DNA of 64,000 nucleotides, taken from assembly GCF_023330665.1 (NCBI RefSeq), contig NZ_CP097127.1, positions 3,224,001 to 3,288,000 on the forward strand, read 5' to 3'. This document shows, piece by piece, positions 8,472 to 16,702 of this stretch. The DNA is from Conexibacter sp. S30A1 (lineage in GTDB: Bacteria; Actinomycetota; Thermoleophilia; Solirubrobacterales; Solirubrobacteraceae). The first letter of the stretch is position 1. Each line of letters begins with the position of its first letter. The translations under genes and the position numbers were made by a program. Under the pieces are notes generated by a model. The model was not told where the DNA came from and did no database searches. It saw only the letters and a list, made by a program, of their open reading frames with translations.

Positions 8472-10000
8472 GCGAGCGCCCCGATCTCCCCCTCAGCCGC
8501 CGCAAGGATCGCGCCGCTTGCGACCAGTCCGGCGACGCGCTCGAGCTCCGGCGCGGGGCTGCGGTCCGGGCCCGGTTGTGGGTCGATCAGCGCCGTCACC
8601 GCGGCGGTCGCCGGCGCCGGTGCGAGCGGCGCACGCAGCTCCAGTGCGCGCGCCGCGCAGAGCAGCTCGACCGCCAGGATGCGGGTGAGGTTGTGCAGCG
8701 TGCGGCGCAGCTTGTGCGCGGCGCTCCAGCCCATCGAGACGTGATCCTCCTGCATGCCGGAGGTGGGGATCGAGTCGACGCTCGCGGGTGCCGCGAGCCG
8801 CCGGTTCTCGGCCACCAGCGCCGCCGCGGTGTACTGGGCGATCATCAGCCCCGAGTCGACGCCGGGGCTCTCGCCCAGGAACGCCGGCAGGCCGATCGAG
8901 CGGGTGACGTCGAGCATCCGGTCGACGCGGCGCTCTGCGATCGCGCCGATCTCCGCGGCGGCGATCGCCATGAAGTCGGCCGCGAAGCCGAGCGGGATCC
9001 CGTGGAAGTTGCCGTTTGAGATCAGGCGCCCGTCGTCGAGCACGCTCGGGTTATCAACCGCCGAGCCAAGCTCGATTGCCACAACGCCGCGCGCGTAGGC
9101 GAGCACGTCGCGCGCGGCGCCGAGCACCTGCGGGGCGCAGCGCATCGAGTAGGCGTCCTGCACACGGTCATCGTTCTCGCGGTGCGAGGCGACGATCTCA
9201 GAGCCGGCCATCAGCGCCATCAGGTTGGCGGCGCTCGCCGCCTGGCCGGGGTGCGGGCGCAGCGCCTGCACCGCGGGGTCAAAGGCCGAGTCGGTGCCGA
9301 GCAGCGCCTCCACGCTCATCGCCGCCGCCACATCTGCGGTGGCGCACAGCCGCTCCAGATCGATGCACGCCAGGCACAGCATCCCGAGCATGCCGTCGGT
9401 GCCGTTGATCAGTGAAAGACCCTCCTTCGGACCGAGCGTGATCGGCTCAAGGCCCGCCTGGGCGAGCGCCTCGGCCGCCGGCACACGCCGGCCCTCGCGG
9501 TCTGTGACCTCGCCCTCACCCAGCAGCGCCAGCGAGAAGTGCGCAAGCGGCGCGAGGTCGCCGCTTGCGCCCAGCGAGCCGTGCTCGGGCACGATCGGCG
9601 TGATCCCGGCGTTCAAGAGCGCGAGCACCGCCGCGACGGTGTCCGGGTGAACGCCCGAGTGCCCCAGCGCGAGCGTCCGCGCGCGCAACAGCATCATCGC
9701 CCGCACCACCTCGCGCTCAACCGGCTCGCCCATGCCGGCGGCGTGGGAGCGCACCAGCGAGTGCTGCAGCTGCGTCCACTGCTCGCGCGGGATGCGGGTT
9801 GTTGAAAGCGCCCCAAACCCGGTCGAGACGCCGTAGACCGGGTTGCCGGACGCGGACAGGCTCTGAATCCGCTCATACGCGCCCCGGATCCGTGCCTGCG
9901 CGTCCGGGTGAAGCGCCGCGCGAGCCCCGCGACGCGCGACCAGCACGACATCCTCCGGCGTGAGCGCCGGACCGCCAACCAGAACCGTCTGCTCAGACAT
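8468..10000 (-). CDS. hutH: Histidine ammonia-lyase
   Basis: 510 residues. Removes ammonia from L-histidine to give urocanate, the first step of the pathway. The MIO cofactor is formed from the Ala-Ser-Gly triad in GSLGASGDLAPL near residue 145; YGVSTGFG near 54 and the NGNFHGIP stretch are also typical. The ATG at 10000 (MSEQTV) overlaps the upstream M20 gene by eight bases (ATGTCTGA) and is preferred to a start ten codons earlier. The next enzyme, urocanase (HutU), is not encoded anywhere in this window. Confidence 0.95.
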   Translation of the reverse strand: MSEQTVLVGGPALTPEDVVLVARRGARAALHPDAQARIRGAYERIQSLSASGNPVYGVSTGFGALSTTRIPREQWTQLQHSLVRSHAAGMGEPVEREVVRAMMLLRARTLALGHSGVHPDTVAAVLALLNAGITPIVPEHGSLGASGDLAPLAHFSLALLGEGEVTDREGRRVPAAEALAQAGLEPITLGPKEGLSLINGTDGMLGMLCLACIDLERLCATADVAAAMSVEALLGTDSAFDPAVQALRPHPGQAASAANLMALMAGSEIVASHRENDDRVQDAYSMRCAPQVLGAARDVLAYARGVVAIELGSAVDNPSVLDDGRLISNGNFHGIPLGFAADFMAIAAAEIGAIAERRVDRMLDVTRSIGLPAFLGESPGVDSGLMIAQYTAAALVAENRRLAAPASVDSIPTSGMQEDHVSMGWSAAHKLRRTLHNLTRILAVELLCAARALELRAPLAPAPATAAVTALIDPQPGPDRSPAPELERVAGLVASGAILAAAEGEIGALA

Positions 10001-11279
10001 CTGCAAGCGCTTCGCTCCTTTGGGTTGCAAGGCTTATCAGCACGTCGGTCAGCGCCGCGATGCCGGTCAGGCAATCATCTGCGCTCGCATGCTCCTGTGG
10101 CGAGTGGCCGGCGCCGCCGCTGCTGCGCACAAACAGCATCGCCGTCGGGATCGCCGTGGCCAGCGCCCCGGCGTCGTGGCCGGCGCCGGTGCTGATCGGC
10201 ACCGTCTGGATGCCCTCGCCTTGGAGCACCGACTCGATCCGGGCGCGCAGCGCCGGCGAGAACTCGACCGCCGCGGTGAACGACTCGCGCCGGTGCTCGA
10301 ACGCAACGCCGTCACGGTTGGCCTGCGCGCGTGTGGTTTCAAGTACCTGATCGAGCGTGGCCGACACCGCCTGCTCATCATGGGCGCGGATGTCAAGCCA
10401 GAAGCTCACCTGGCCGGCGACGGCGTTGGTCCCGTTGGGCGAGACCTCGACCTTGCCGACCGTCGCGAGCGCCCCGTGCGCCGTGCCCTCGCGGCGGGCA
10501 GCGAGGATCGCCGCCGCGAGTGCGAGCATCGGGTCACGCCTCACCTCAAGCGGCGTGGTGCCGGCGTGCGCGGCCTGGCCGTGCAGATCAACGCGCCAGC
10601 GGCCGTGCGGCATGATGCCGGTGCCGAGCGCGAGCGCGCAGCCCTCACGCTCGAGCAGCGCGTCCTGCTCGATGTGCAGCTCAACCAGTGCCCCCAGTTG
10701 CGCGAGGCGCTCAGGGTCCGGTCCGATCCCCTGCGGATCGACCCCCGCCGCCTCAAGCGCGTCGCGCAGGCTGACACCGGCCCGGTCACGACGCGTGAGC
10801 GCCGCCTCCACATCCAGGGCGCCACACAGCGCCCGGCTGCCGAACGTCGGCGTGTCAAAGCGCCCGCCCTCCTCATCGGCGAACGCCACCACCCCCAGCG
10901 GGACGGCGGCCAGCGGGCCGCCGTCCTCAGTGTCCACGCCAAGGCGCCGGGCGGCCACAGCCACCGCCACGAACCCGGCCACCACCCCGAGCGCGCCGTC
11001 GAAGCGCCCGCCCTCGCGCACGCTGTCCAGGTGGCTGCCGGTCACCAGCGCACCCGGGCCGCGTTCGCCGAGCCACGCCCACAGGTTGCCGTTGCGGTCA
11101 CGCTCCGGCGCGAGTCCCAGCGCGCGGGCGGTCTGCTCAAACCAGCGCTCAGCGGCTGTGGTCTCCTGTGTCCACGCCAGGCGCGTGGTGGCGCCGGTCT
11201 CGTCCAGCCCGATCGCGCTCAGCTGCGCAAACAGCCGCTCGAACAGCTCGCGGGCGTATGCGGGCTCGGAGGGATCCAT
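9993..11279 (-). CDS. M20-family amidohydrolase (allantoate amidohydrolase/carbamoylase-like), hut-linked
   Basis: 428 residues of the dinuclear-zinc M20 peptidase fold: GSHLDSVREGGRFDGALG (His, Asp ligands), AFADEEGGRF (Glu-Glu), ELHIEQ, the dimerisation-domain GQAAHAGTTP, and HSPQEHAS near the C-terminus. Relatives hydrolyse allantoate, ureidoglycine or N-carbamoyl amino acids. Actinobacterial hut loci such as that of Streptomyces carry a gene annotated this way alongside hutF and hutI. By inference it may hydrolyse N-formylglutamate in place of HutG, since no HutG is present. Its ATG shares a base with the regulator's stop (TGATG). Confidence 0.8.
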   Translation of the reverse strand: MDPSEPAYARELFERLFAQLSAIGLDETGATTRLAWTQETTAAERWFEQTARALGLAPERDRNGNLWAWLGERGPGALVTGSHLDSVREGGRFDGALGVVAGFVAVAVAARRLGVDTEDGGPLAAVPLGVVAFADEEGGRFDTPTFGSRALCGALDVEAALTRRDRAGVSLRDALEAAGVDPQGIGPDPERLAQLGALVELHIEQDALLEREGCALALGTGIMPHGRWRVDLHGQAAHAGTTPLEVRRDPMLALAAAILAARREGTAHGALATVGKVEVSPNGTNAVAGQVSFWLDIRAHDEQAVSATLDQVLETTRAQANRDGVAFEHRRESFTAAVEFSPALRARIESVLQGEGIQTVPISTGAGHDAGALATAIPTAMLFVRSSGGAGHSPQEHASADDCLTGIAALTDVLISLATQRSEALADV

Positions 11280-12145
11280 CAGTAGAGGAAGTAGTCGCGC
11301 TCGTCGGCCAGGGCGTCAAAGCGCTCCAGGCGCTCGCGCGTCCGCTCCGGCAGCGCGTCGGCGAGCGCCTCCAGGAGCACCGCCAAAAGCGCCAGCGGCG
11401 CCACCGCCGCGTCGAACACCAGCTCGGAGCTGACCGGCGCGGCCAGCGTCACGCTTGCATGCTGGGCGGGTGGTGCCAGTGACGAGTCGGTGAGCAGCAC
11501 CACCTCGAGCCCATGGTCGGCCGCCAGCTCGAGCACCTCGATCAGCTCGCGCGGGTGGCGCGGCATCGACACCGCAAAGATCGCGCTGGCGCCGCCCTCG
11601 GCGGCACGCGCGAGCGCGTCGAGCACCTCGGTGCGCGAGCCGGACAGCAGCCGCACGTCGGGGTGGATCTTGGCCGCGAAGAAGGCGAACTCGGCCGCCA
11701 ACGCGGCGGCGCTGCGGCTGCCGTGCACCGGCATCACCGGGCTGTGTGACAGTACCCCCGCGGCATGCTGCACGGCGCTCAGGTCGGCGAGCTGGTGCCG
11801 GAGCTCGAGCAGCGATGCGATCGCGTGGTCCACGGCGCGCTGCATCTTGTTCTGTGTGGCGGCGGGCGCCCCGCTGGGCGCCCGCTGCTCCAGGACGATT
11901 GCCTGGATCTCGCGCTGCAGCTCGGCAAAGCCGGCGTACCCGAGCGACGTGGCCATGCGCGTCACCGACGGCTGGCTGACACCGACCTGCTCGGCCAGCT
12001 CCACGCTCGAGCTGAACGCCGCCTGCGGTCCGCGCTCGATGATGTGCGCGGCGATCCGGCGCTGCACCGGGGTGAGTCGCGCGCGGTCGAACAGGTCGGC
12101 GAGTTGCCGCGGTGCCGCGATGCTGTTCGGCATTGATTCATACAC
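11279..12145 (-). CDS. MurR/RpiR-family transcriptional regulator
   Basis: 288 residues: an N-terminal RpiR helix-turn-helix (ELAEQVGVSQPSVTRMATSL near residues 48-67) and a C-terminal SIS domain (SRSAAALAAEFAFFA; ALARAAEGGASAIFAVSMP). SIS domains of this family bind phosphosugars or other small ligands. It is the first gene of the hut block with a GTG start and overlaps the M20 gene, so it probably controls histidine use and its own expression. RpiR control of hut is less usual than HutC (GntR) or HutP. A second ATG four codons in is an alternative start. Confidence 0.85.
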   Translation of the reverse strand: MYESMPNSIAAPRQLADLFDRARLTPVQRRIAAHIIERGPQAAFSSSVELAEQVGVSQPSVTRMATSLGYAGFAELQREIQAIVLEQRAPSGAPAATQNKMQRAVDHAIASLLELRHQLADLSAVQHAAGVLSHSPVMPVHGSRSAAALAAEFAFFAAKIHPDVRLLSGSRTEVLDALARAAEGGASAIFAVSMPRHPRELIEVLELAADHGLEVVLLTDSSLAPPAQHASVTLAAPVSSELVFDAAVAPLALLAVLLEALADALPERTRERLERFDALADERDYFLY

Positions 12146-12356
12146 GCTAGCTGAGATTGGTATGGCGCGCTACCTGAAGCGCCGCGCCGCAGCTCACTGG
12201 ACCCGCGATACCGGCCGATGCGCCGCAGCGGCGCGTGTGCAGTCGCCGTCTGAGCCGTGATGTATGAGATGCGCGCGCGCCTTCGGGCTGTCCGCGGCGG
12301 CTCGGTAGAGTCCAAACGAAGAGTCGGTGGCAGAAGACCAGAACGGGAGGCGGCAT

Positions 12357-13727
12357 ATGTCCCCACAGGCAGGTACCTACGCGCAGGGCTCGGCACTCCT
12401 GCACTTCACGCGCAACGGCAACTTCGGTCCCGGTGGCCAGGAGCTGATGGTGCTCGAGCGCGGCGAGGGGGCCTACGTCTTCGACACGCAGGGAAACCGC
12501 TACCTGGACGGGCTCTCAAGCCTCTTCTGCGCGCAGATCGGCTACTCGTTCGGCGAGGAGATGGGAGCGGTCGCGGCAGCGCAGCTGCAGCGGCTGGCCT
12601 TCAACACGATGTGGGGAACCGCCCACCCGTCGGCGCTCGAGCTGGCCGACCGGCTCGCCGCCCTGGCCCCCGACGGGATCGACCGCGTGTTCTTCACCTC
12701 GGGCGGCTCGGAGTCCGTTGAGGCCGCGTGGAAGATCGCGCGCCAGTACCACGTGGCAAACGGCGAGCCGCAGCGGCTCAAGGCGATCGCCCGCAACATC
12801 GCCTACCACGGTGTGACGCTCGGCGCGCTGGCGCTCACCGGTGTGCCCGCGTACAAGGAGCAGTTCGGCCCACCCGCGATCCACACTCGCCACGTCTCCA
12901 ACACCAACGCATTCCGCTCCGAGCTGTCGGGGGAGCAGCTGACCGCCAAGCTGCTTTCCGAGCTTGAGGACGCGATCATCGAGGAGGGGCCCGACACGGT
13001 CGCCGTGATCGTCGCCGAGCCGGTGCAGAACGCCGGCGGCTGCCTGGTGCCACCACCCGGATACTGGGAGGGGCTGCGCCGCATCGCAGACCGCTACGGG
13101 ATCCTGCTGCACGCCGACGAGGTGATCACCGGCTTTGGCCGTCTGGGGGAGTACTTTGGCGTCAGTCGCTACGGCGTGAGCCCGGATCTGATCACGGTCG
13201 CCAAGGGGCTCACCTCCGCCTACGCGCCGATGGGCGCCGTGCTGGTCGCCGAGCGGGTTGCCGCACCCCTGTATGAGGATCGGCGCACGCTGATGCACGG
13301 GGTCACCTTCGGCGGTCATCCGCTGAGCGCCGCGATCGCGCTCAAGAACCTTGAGATCTTCGAGCGCGAGCGCGTGCTCGAGAACGTGCGCGCGCGCGAG
13401 GCCGGCCTGCGGGCGCGGCTCGAGCAGCTTGCGCAGGAGCTTCAGATCATCGGTGACGTCCGCGGTGCCGGCTTCTTCTGGGCTGTGGAGCTGGTCAAGG
13501 ACGAGGACAACACCCGCTTTGACGCCGACGAGCGTGAACGCCTGCTGCGCGGCTACATGGTGCCGGCGCTGCAGCGGGCCGGGCTGATCGCCCGCGCCGA
13601 TGACCGCGGCGACTCGGTGCTTCAGATCGCGCCACCGCTCATCGCAGATGAAGACGTGCTCGACGAGATCGTCGAGAAGATGCGCGAGGTCCTCGTCGGA
13701 GCCCAGCACGAGCTCGCGCTCACATAG
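12357..13727 (+). CDS. Class III pyridoxal-phosphate aminotransferase
   Basis: 456 residues. GGGAGG sits seven bases before ATG 12357, which decides the start. Fold-type I class III motifs: FFTSGGSESVEAAWKIARQY (phosphate-binding), HADEVITGFGR (Asp holding the pyridine ring), and ITVAKGLTSAYAPMGA with the Schiff-base lysine. The closest annotation is the omega-amino acid or diamine:pyruvate aminotransferase group (beta-alanine, GABA, putrescine or similar donors); the exact donor cannot be fixed from sequence. It lies divergent to the hut regulator. Confidence 0.88.
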   Translation: MSPQAGTYAQGSALLHFTRNGNFGPGGQELMVLERGEGAYVFDTQGNRYLDGLSSLFCAQIGYSFGEEMGAVAAAQLQRLAFNTMWGTAHPSALELADRLAALAPDGIDRVFFTSGGSESVEAAWKIARQYHVANGEPQRLKAIARNIAYHGVTLGALALTGVPAYKEQFGPPAIHTRHVSNTNAFRSELSGEQLTAKLLSELEDAIIEEGPDTVAVIVAEPVQNAGGCLVPPPGYWEGLRRIADRYGILLHADEVITGFGRLGEYFGVSRYGVSPDLITVAKGLTSAYAPMGAVLVAERVAAPLYEDRRTLMHGVTFGGHPLSAAIALKNLEIFERERVLENVRAREAGLRARLEQLAQELQIIGDVRGAGFFWAVELVKDEDNTRFDADERERLLRGYMVPALQRAGLIARADDRGDSVLQIAPPLIADEDVLDEIVEKMREVLVGAQHELALT

Positions 13728-14331
13728 CCGCCAGCAACTGCTGGCGCACGCGCTCTGGCTGTCCTGGGCGTCGATCTGCTTCGGCCTGGCGGCGGGGTCG
13801 CTGTCGGTCGCCTCGGGGATCGCCGACCACAGCCTCGGCGTGCTGGCCGCTGGGCTCTCGGTGCTGGCCGACGTGATGAGCTCAATCGTCCTGGTGTGGC
13901 GTTTCTGGTCAGAACGCACAGCGCGCGGCCACGGCGAGCGCTTGGAGGCACTCGCCACCCGCGCCGTTGTCGGGTGTCTCGCGCTCATCGCGCTGGCGCT
14001 GGCCTACGAGTCGCTCAGCGCGCTGCTGTCTGGCAGCCACCCCGGGTCAAGTGTGCTGACGATCGTCGTCGCGGCGGTCTCGTTCGTGGTGCTGGCGCCG
14101 CTGGCGGCCCTCAAGCGCGTGACCGCAGCGCGGCTTGCAAGCCACGCTCTGCGCGGTGACAGCACGATCAGCGCGATCGGCTCCGGTACCGCGGTGCTCG
14201 CGCTGATCGGGCTGGCGCTGTTTCACCTGGTCGGCTGGTGGTGGGCTGACCGCGTGGTGGCGCTGGTGATCGCGGCGGTCGCCGCGCTCGAGGCGCGTAC
14301 GTTGCTCGTGGCCGAACGGGCATCCGACTGA
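13648..14331 (+). CDS. Cation-efflux (CDF)-like membrane protein, start uncertain
   Basis: A hydrophobic protein with about five to six helices (FGLAAGSLSVASG, VVGCLALIALALAY, VLTIVVAAVSFVVLAPL, LIGLALFHLVGWWWAD). It resembles the short actinobacterial cation transporter/CDF-like family, including the ADVMSSIVLVWRF segment and a later RGDSTISA segment where CDF metal ligands lie. No cytoplasmic C-terminal domain is present. ATG 13648 is the only canonical start near, and it overlaps the aminotransferase by 80 bases; a CTG near 13735 is another possibility. Transport role is inferred from the family. Confidence 0.6.
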   Translation: MKTCSTRSSRRCARSSSEPSTSSRSHSRQQLLAHALWLSWASICFGLAAGSLSVASGIADHSLGVLAAGLSVLADVMSSIVLVWRFWSERTARGHGERLEALATRAVVGCLALIALALAYESLSALLSGSHPGSSVLTIVVAAVSFVVLAPLAALKRVTAARLASHALRGDSTISAIGSGTAVLALIGLALFHLVGWWWADRVVALVIAAVAALEARTLLVAERASD

Positions 14332-14386
14332 GCGTCGGGGCCGATCTGCCAAAGTCTCTTGGCAAACGCCGGCCAGGAGGTACGTG

Positions 14387-15319
14387 ATGTCGCGAGCGGT
14401 CAGGTTTGAGCGCTACGGAGCGCCGGAGGTGCTCGCCGTGGTTGAGGTGCAGACACCCGTACCGGCCGCTGATCAGGTGCTGCTGCGCGTCCGCGCGGCG
14501 GGCCTCAACCCGTTCGAGAGCAAGCTCAGACGCGGCCTGTTCGACGGTCAGATCCCGGTGAGCTTCCCGGCGGCACAGGGGACCGATGTCGCCGGGGTCG
14601 TCGAGCGTGTCGGCGAAGCCGTGCAGACCATGGCCCCCGGTGACGAGGTGTTCGGCGCGAGTGCCGGCCGTGGCAGCCATGCCGAGCTGGTGCTCGCCAA
14701 CCCCAGCCAGCTGCTCGTGCGCCCGCCGCAGCTTGACTGGGCGGTGGCGGGCGGCTTGTGGACGGCTGCGAGCACGGCGGTGGCGACCGTCGAGGCCGTT
14801 GGCGTGCAGGCGCAGGACTGCGTGGTGGTGGCGGGCGCGGCGGGTGGCGTCGGCTGTCTTGCGGCGCAGCTGGCGGTCCACCACGGCGCGGCCGTGATCG
14901 GTGTGGCGAGCGAGAAGAACCATGCCTGGCTGCGCTCACGCTCGATCGTGCCGGTGGCCTATGGCGACGGCCTTGAGGAGCGCGTGCAGGCGGCCGCGGC
15001 GCGGGCCGGTGGGCGGCCGACGGCGCTGATCGACACGGTTGGCCACGGCTATGTGGAGCTGGCCCTGGAGCTCGGGATAGCGCCCGAGCGGATCGACACG
15101 ATCGCCGACTTTGATGCCGCCCGCGAGCACGGTGTCAAGGCCGACGGCCAGTCGGCGCTGGCGGACATTGTGGCCGCCGTCGGTCAGGTCGCGGCGCTGA
15201 TCGTCGCGGGCGCGGTCGAGCTGCCGGTCGCCGCGACGTTCACGCTCGAGCGTGTGCGCGAAGCGTATGAGCTGCTTGAGGCAAGCCATCCGGCCGGCAA
15301 GATCGTCCTGATGCCGTGA
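14387..15319 (+). CDS. NADPH:quinone oxidoreductase-like, zinc-free MDR family
   Basis: 310 residues. N-terminal GroES-like domain (LLRVRAAGLNPFESKLRRG, QGTDVAGVVERVG) and a Rossmann domain with the NADPH-binding VVAGAAGGVGCLAAQLAVH. The zinc ligands of alcohol dehydrogenases are absent, as in quinone reductase relatives. GGAGG lies six bases before the ATG; a GTG one codon upstream is also possible. It stands alone, following the CDF-like gene on the same strand by 55 bases. Confidence 0.88.
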   Translation: MSRAVRFERYGAPEVLAVVEVQTPVPAADQVLLRVRAAGLNPFESKLRRGLFDGQIPVSFPAAQGTDVAGVVERVGEAVQTMAPGDEVFGASAGRGSHAELVLANPSQLLVRPPQLDWAVAGGLWTAASTAVATVEAVGVQAQDCVVVAGAAGGVGCLAAQLAVHHGAAVIGVASEKNHAWLRSRSIVPVAYGDGLEERVQAAAARAGGRPTALIDTVGHGYVELALELGIAPERIDTIADFDAAREHGVKADGQSALADIVAAVGQVAALIVAGAVELPVAATFTLERVREAYELLEASHPAGKIVLMP

Positions 15320-15473
15320 GCGGTCCGTTGGTGTGCGGCCGCAGGCGCGCAACCTTCGTGCATGCGTCGGGTTTGTTGAGGTGCGGGTCGTGCCGTCCAG
15401 CCACGGGCGACCTGCACGTTTTGCTGCCGAATCCGTAAAGCCGGCTGCTAGAACTAGCGAACTCCCCAAGCCG

Positions 15474-16676
15474 ATGAGCCCGAGTCTGAATCGCACCCAG
15501 CGCCTGCTGGTCCTGGCCGCCGTGTTCGGCGCCCTGCTGGTGCTGCCCGCCGCGGCGGCAGCCGCCACGCACATCGTCAGGTGGAACCGCTCGGTACTGC
15601 TTGACAACCCCAACCGTGGCGGCGGTCTGGACGCGGTCAGCTGCGCCCCGACGGTGGCGAGCTCGCGCGCGCTGCTGTGCGTGGCCGGCGATGTCAGGGG
15701 CGACGTGCTGGTGTCAGCGCACCCGGCACGCAGCGCCGCGTTCTGGCAGCGGCAGGTGATCGACCCGCCGATCGCCATCACCGGTGTGAGCTGCCCGTCC
15801 ACGACGCTCTGTGTCGCGGTCGACGCCCACGGTCAGGTGATGCACACGCTCGATCCGCTCGGCGGGGCGAAGTACTGGACCCATCCGCGGCGGATCGACA
15901 AGGCGACCCAGACAGGTGGCGGCTTCGCCGGCATGGCGGCCATCTCGTGCCCGACCACGACGCTCTGCGTGGCCGTGGACAACTCGCCCAACGGACAGGT
16001 GGCGGTCACCACCGACCCCACAGGTCCAGCCAGCGCCTGGACCCTGACCCCGCTGGGCAGCGGCGTCACGCTCGATGCCGTCAACTGCGTCTCGGCGACG
16101 TTCTGCATGGTCGGCGGCACCGACGGCTACTACAGCACCGACCCGACCGGTGGGGCAAGCGCCTGGAAGGCGGTCACCTCGCTGAGCTCAAGCGACTCCG
16201 TGATCGCCTCGCTTGACTGCAACACGCTCAAGCTGTGCATCGGGGTCGGCTACGGAAACGCCGGCGCCGGGCTCGCGACCGCATCCTCGACGCCCACCGC
16301 CGCGACCTGGACCAATTCGGTCGTGGGCTCGGATCCGCCCGCGCTGGGCGCCGGGGTGCTCGACAGCGTCGCCTGTCCGCTGCGCAACTTCTGTGTGGCC
16401 GCCGACGCCGCCTCCAACGTCTACACGACCAACTTCCCGGTGCGCGGGCACTGGAGCGTTGCCCGCCCGCTCAAGCGGGCCTCGCAGGCGACACTCAGCC
16501 AGATCGCCTGCAACCGGACGATCTGCGTCGAGGTCGACAACCGCGGAACCGTCACCTATGGCCTGGTGAAAGCGGTCACGCCGAGCAAGACGACGCCCGC
16601 CCCGGGCACGACGACCGCCACCACGCCAACGACGACCTCCGCTACGGGAACGACCACCACCTCCGCTGCGGGCTGA
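15474..16676 (+). CDS. Secreted seven-repeat protein, predicted beta-propeller
   Basis: 400 residues. A signal peptide (RLLVLAAVFGALLVLPAAAAAA) follows the chosen ATG. The mature part contains seven repeats, each with a cysteine pair a few residues apart: VSCAPT...LLCVAG, VSCPSTTLCVAVD, ISCPTTTLCVAVD, VNCVSATFCMVGG, LDCNTLKLCIGVG, VACPLRNFCVAAD and IACNRTICVEVD. Seven such units suggest a seven-bladed propeller with one disulfide per blade. The C-terminus is a Thr/Pro/Ala-rich tail of about 35 residues. Such proteins are common in Thermoleophilia but have no known function; export is predicted from the signal sequence. Confidence 0.75.
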   Translation: MSPSLNRTQRLLVLAAVFGALLVLPAAAAAATHIVRWNRSVLLDNPNRGGGLDAVSCAPTVASSRALLCVAGDVRGDVLVSAHPARSAAFWQRQVIDPPIAITGVSCPSTTLCVAVDAHGQVMHTLDPLGGAKYWTHPRRIDKATQTGGGFAGMAAISCPTTTLCVAVDNSPNGQVAVTTDPTGPASAWTLTPLGSGVTLDAVNCVSATFCMVGGTDGYYSTDPTGGASAWKAVTSLSSSDSVIASLDCNTLKLCIGVGYGNAGAGLATASSTPTAATWTNSVVGSDPPALGAGVLDSVACPLRNFCVAADAASNVYTTNFPVRGHWSVARPLKRASQATLSQIACNRTICVEVDNRGTVTYGLVKAVTPSKTTPAPGTTTATTPTTTSATGTTTTSAAG

Positions 16677-16702
16677 GCCTCAGCGCTCGATAATCGTGGT
16701 CG

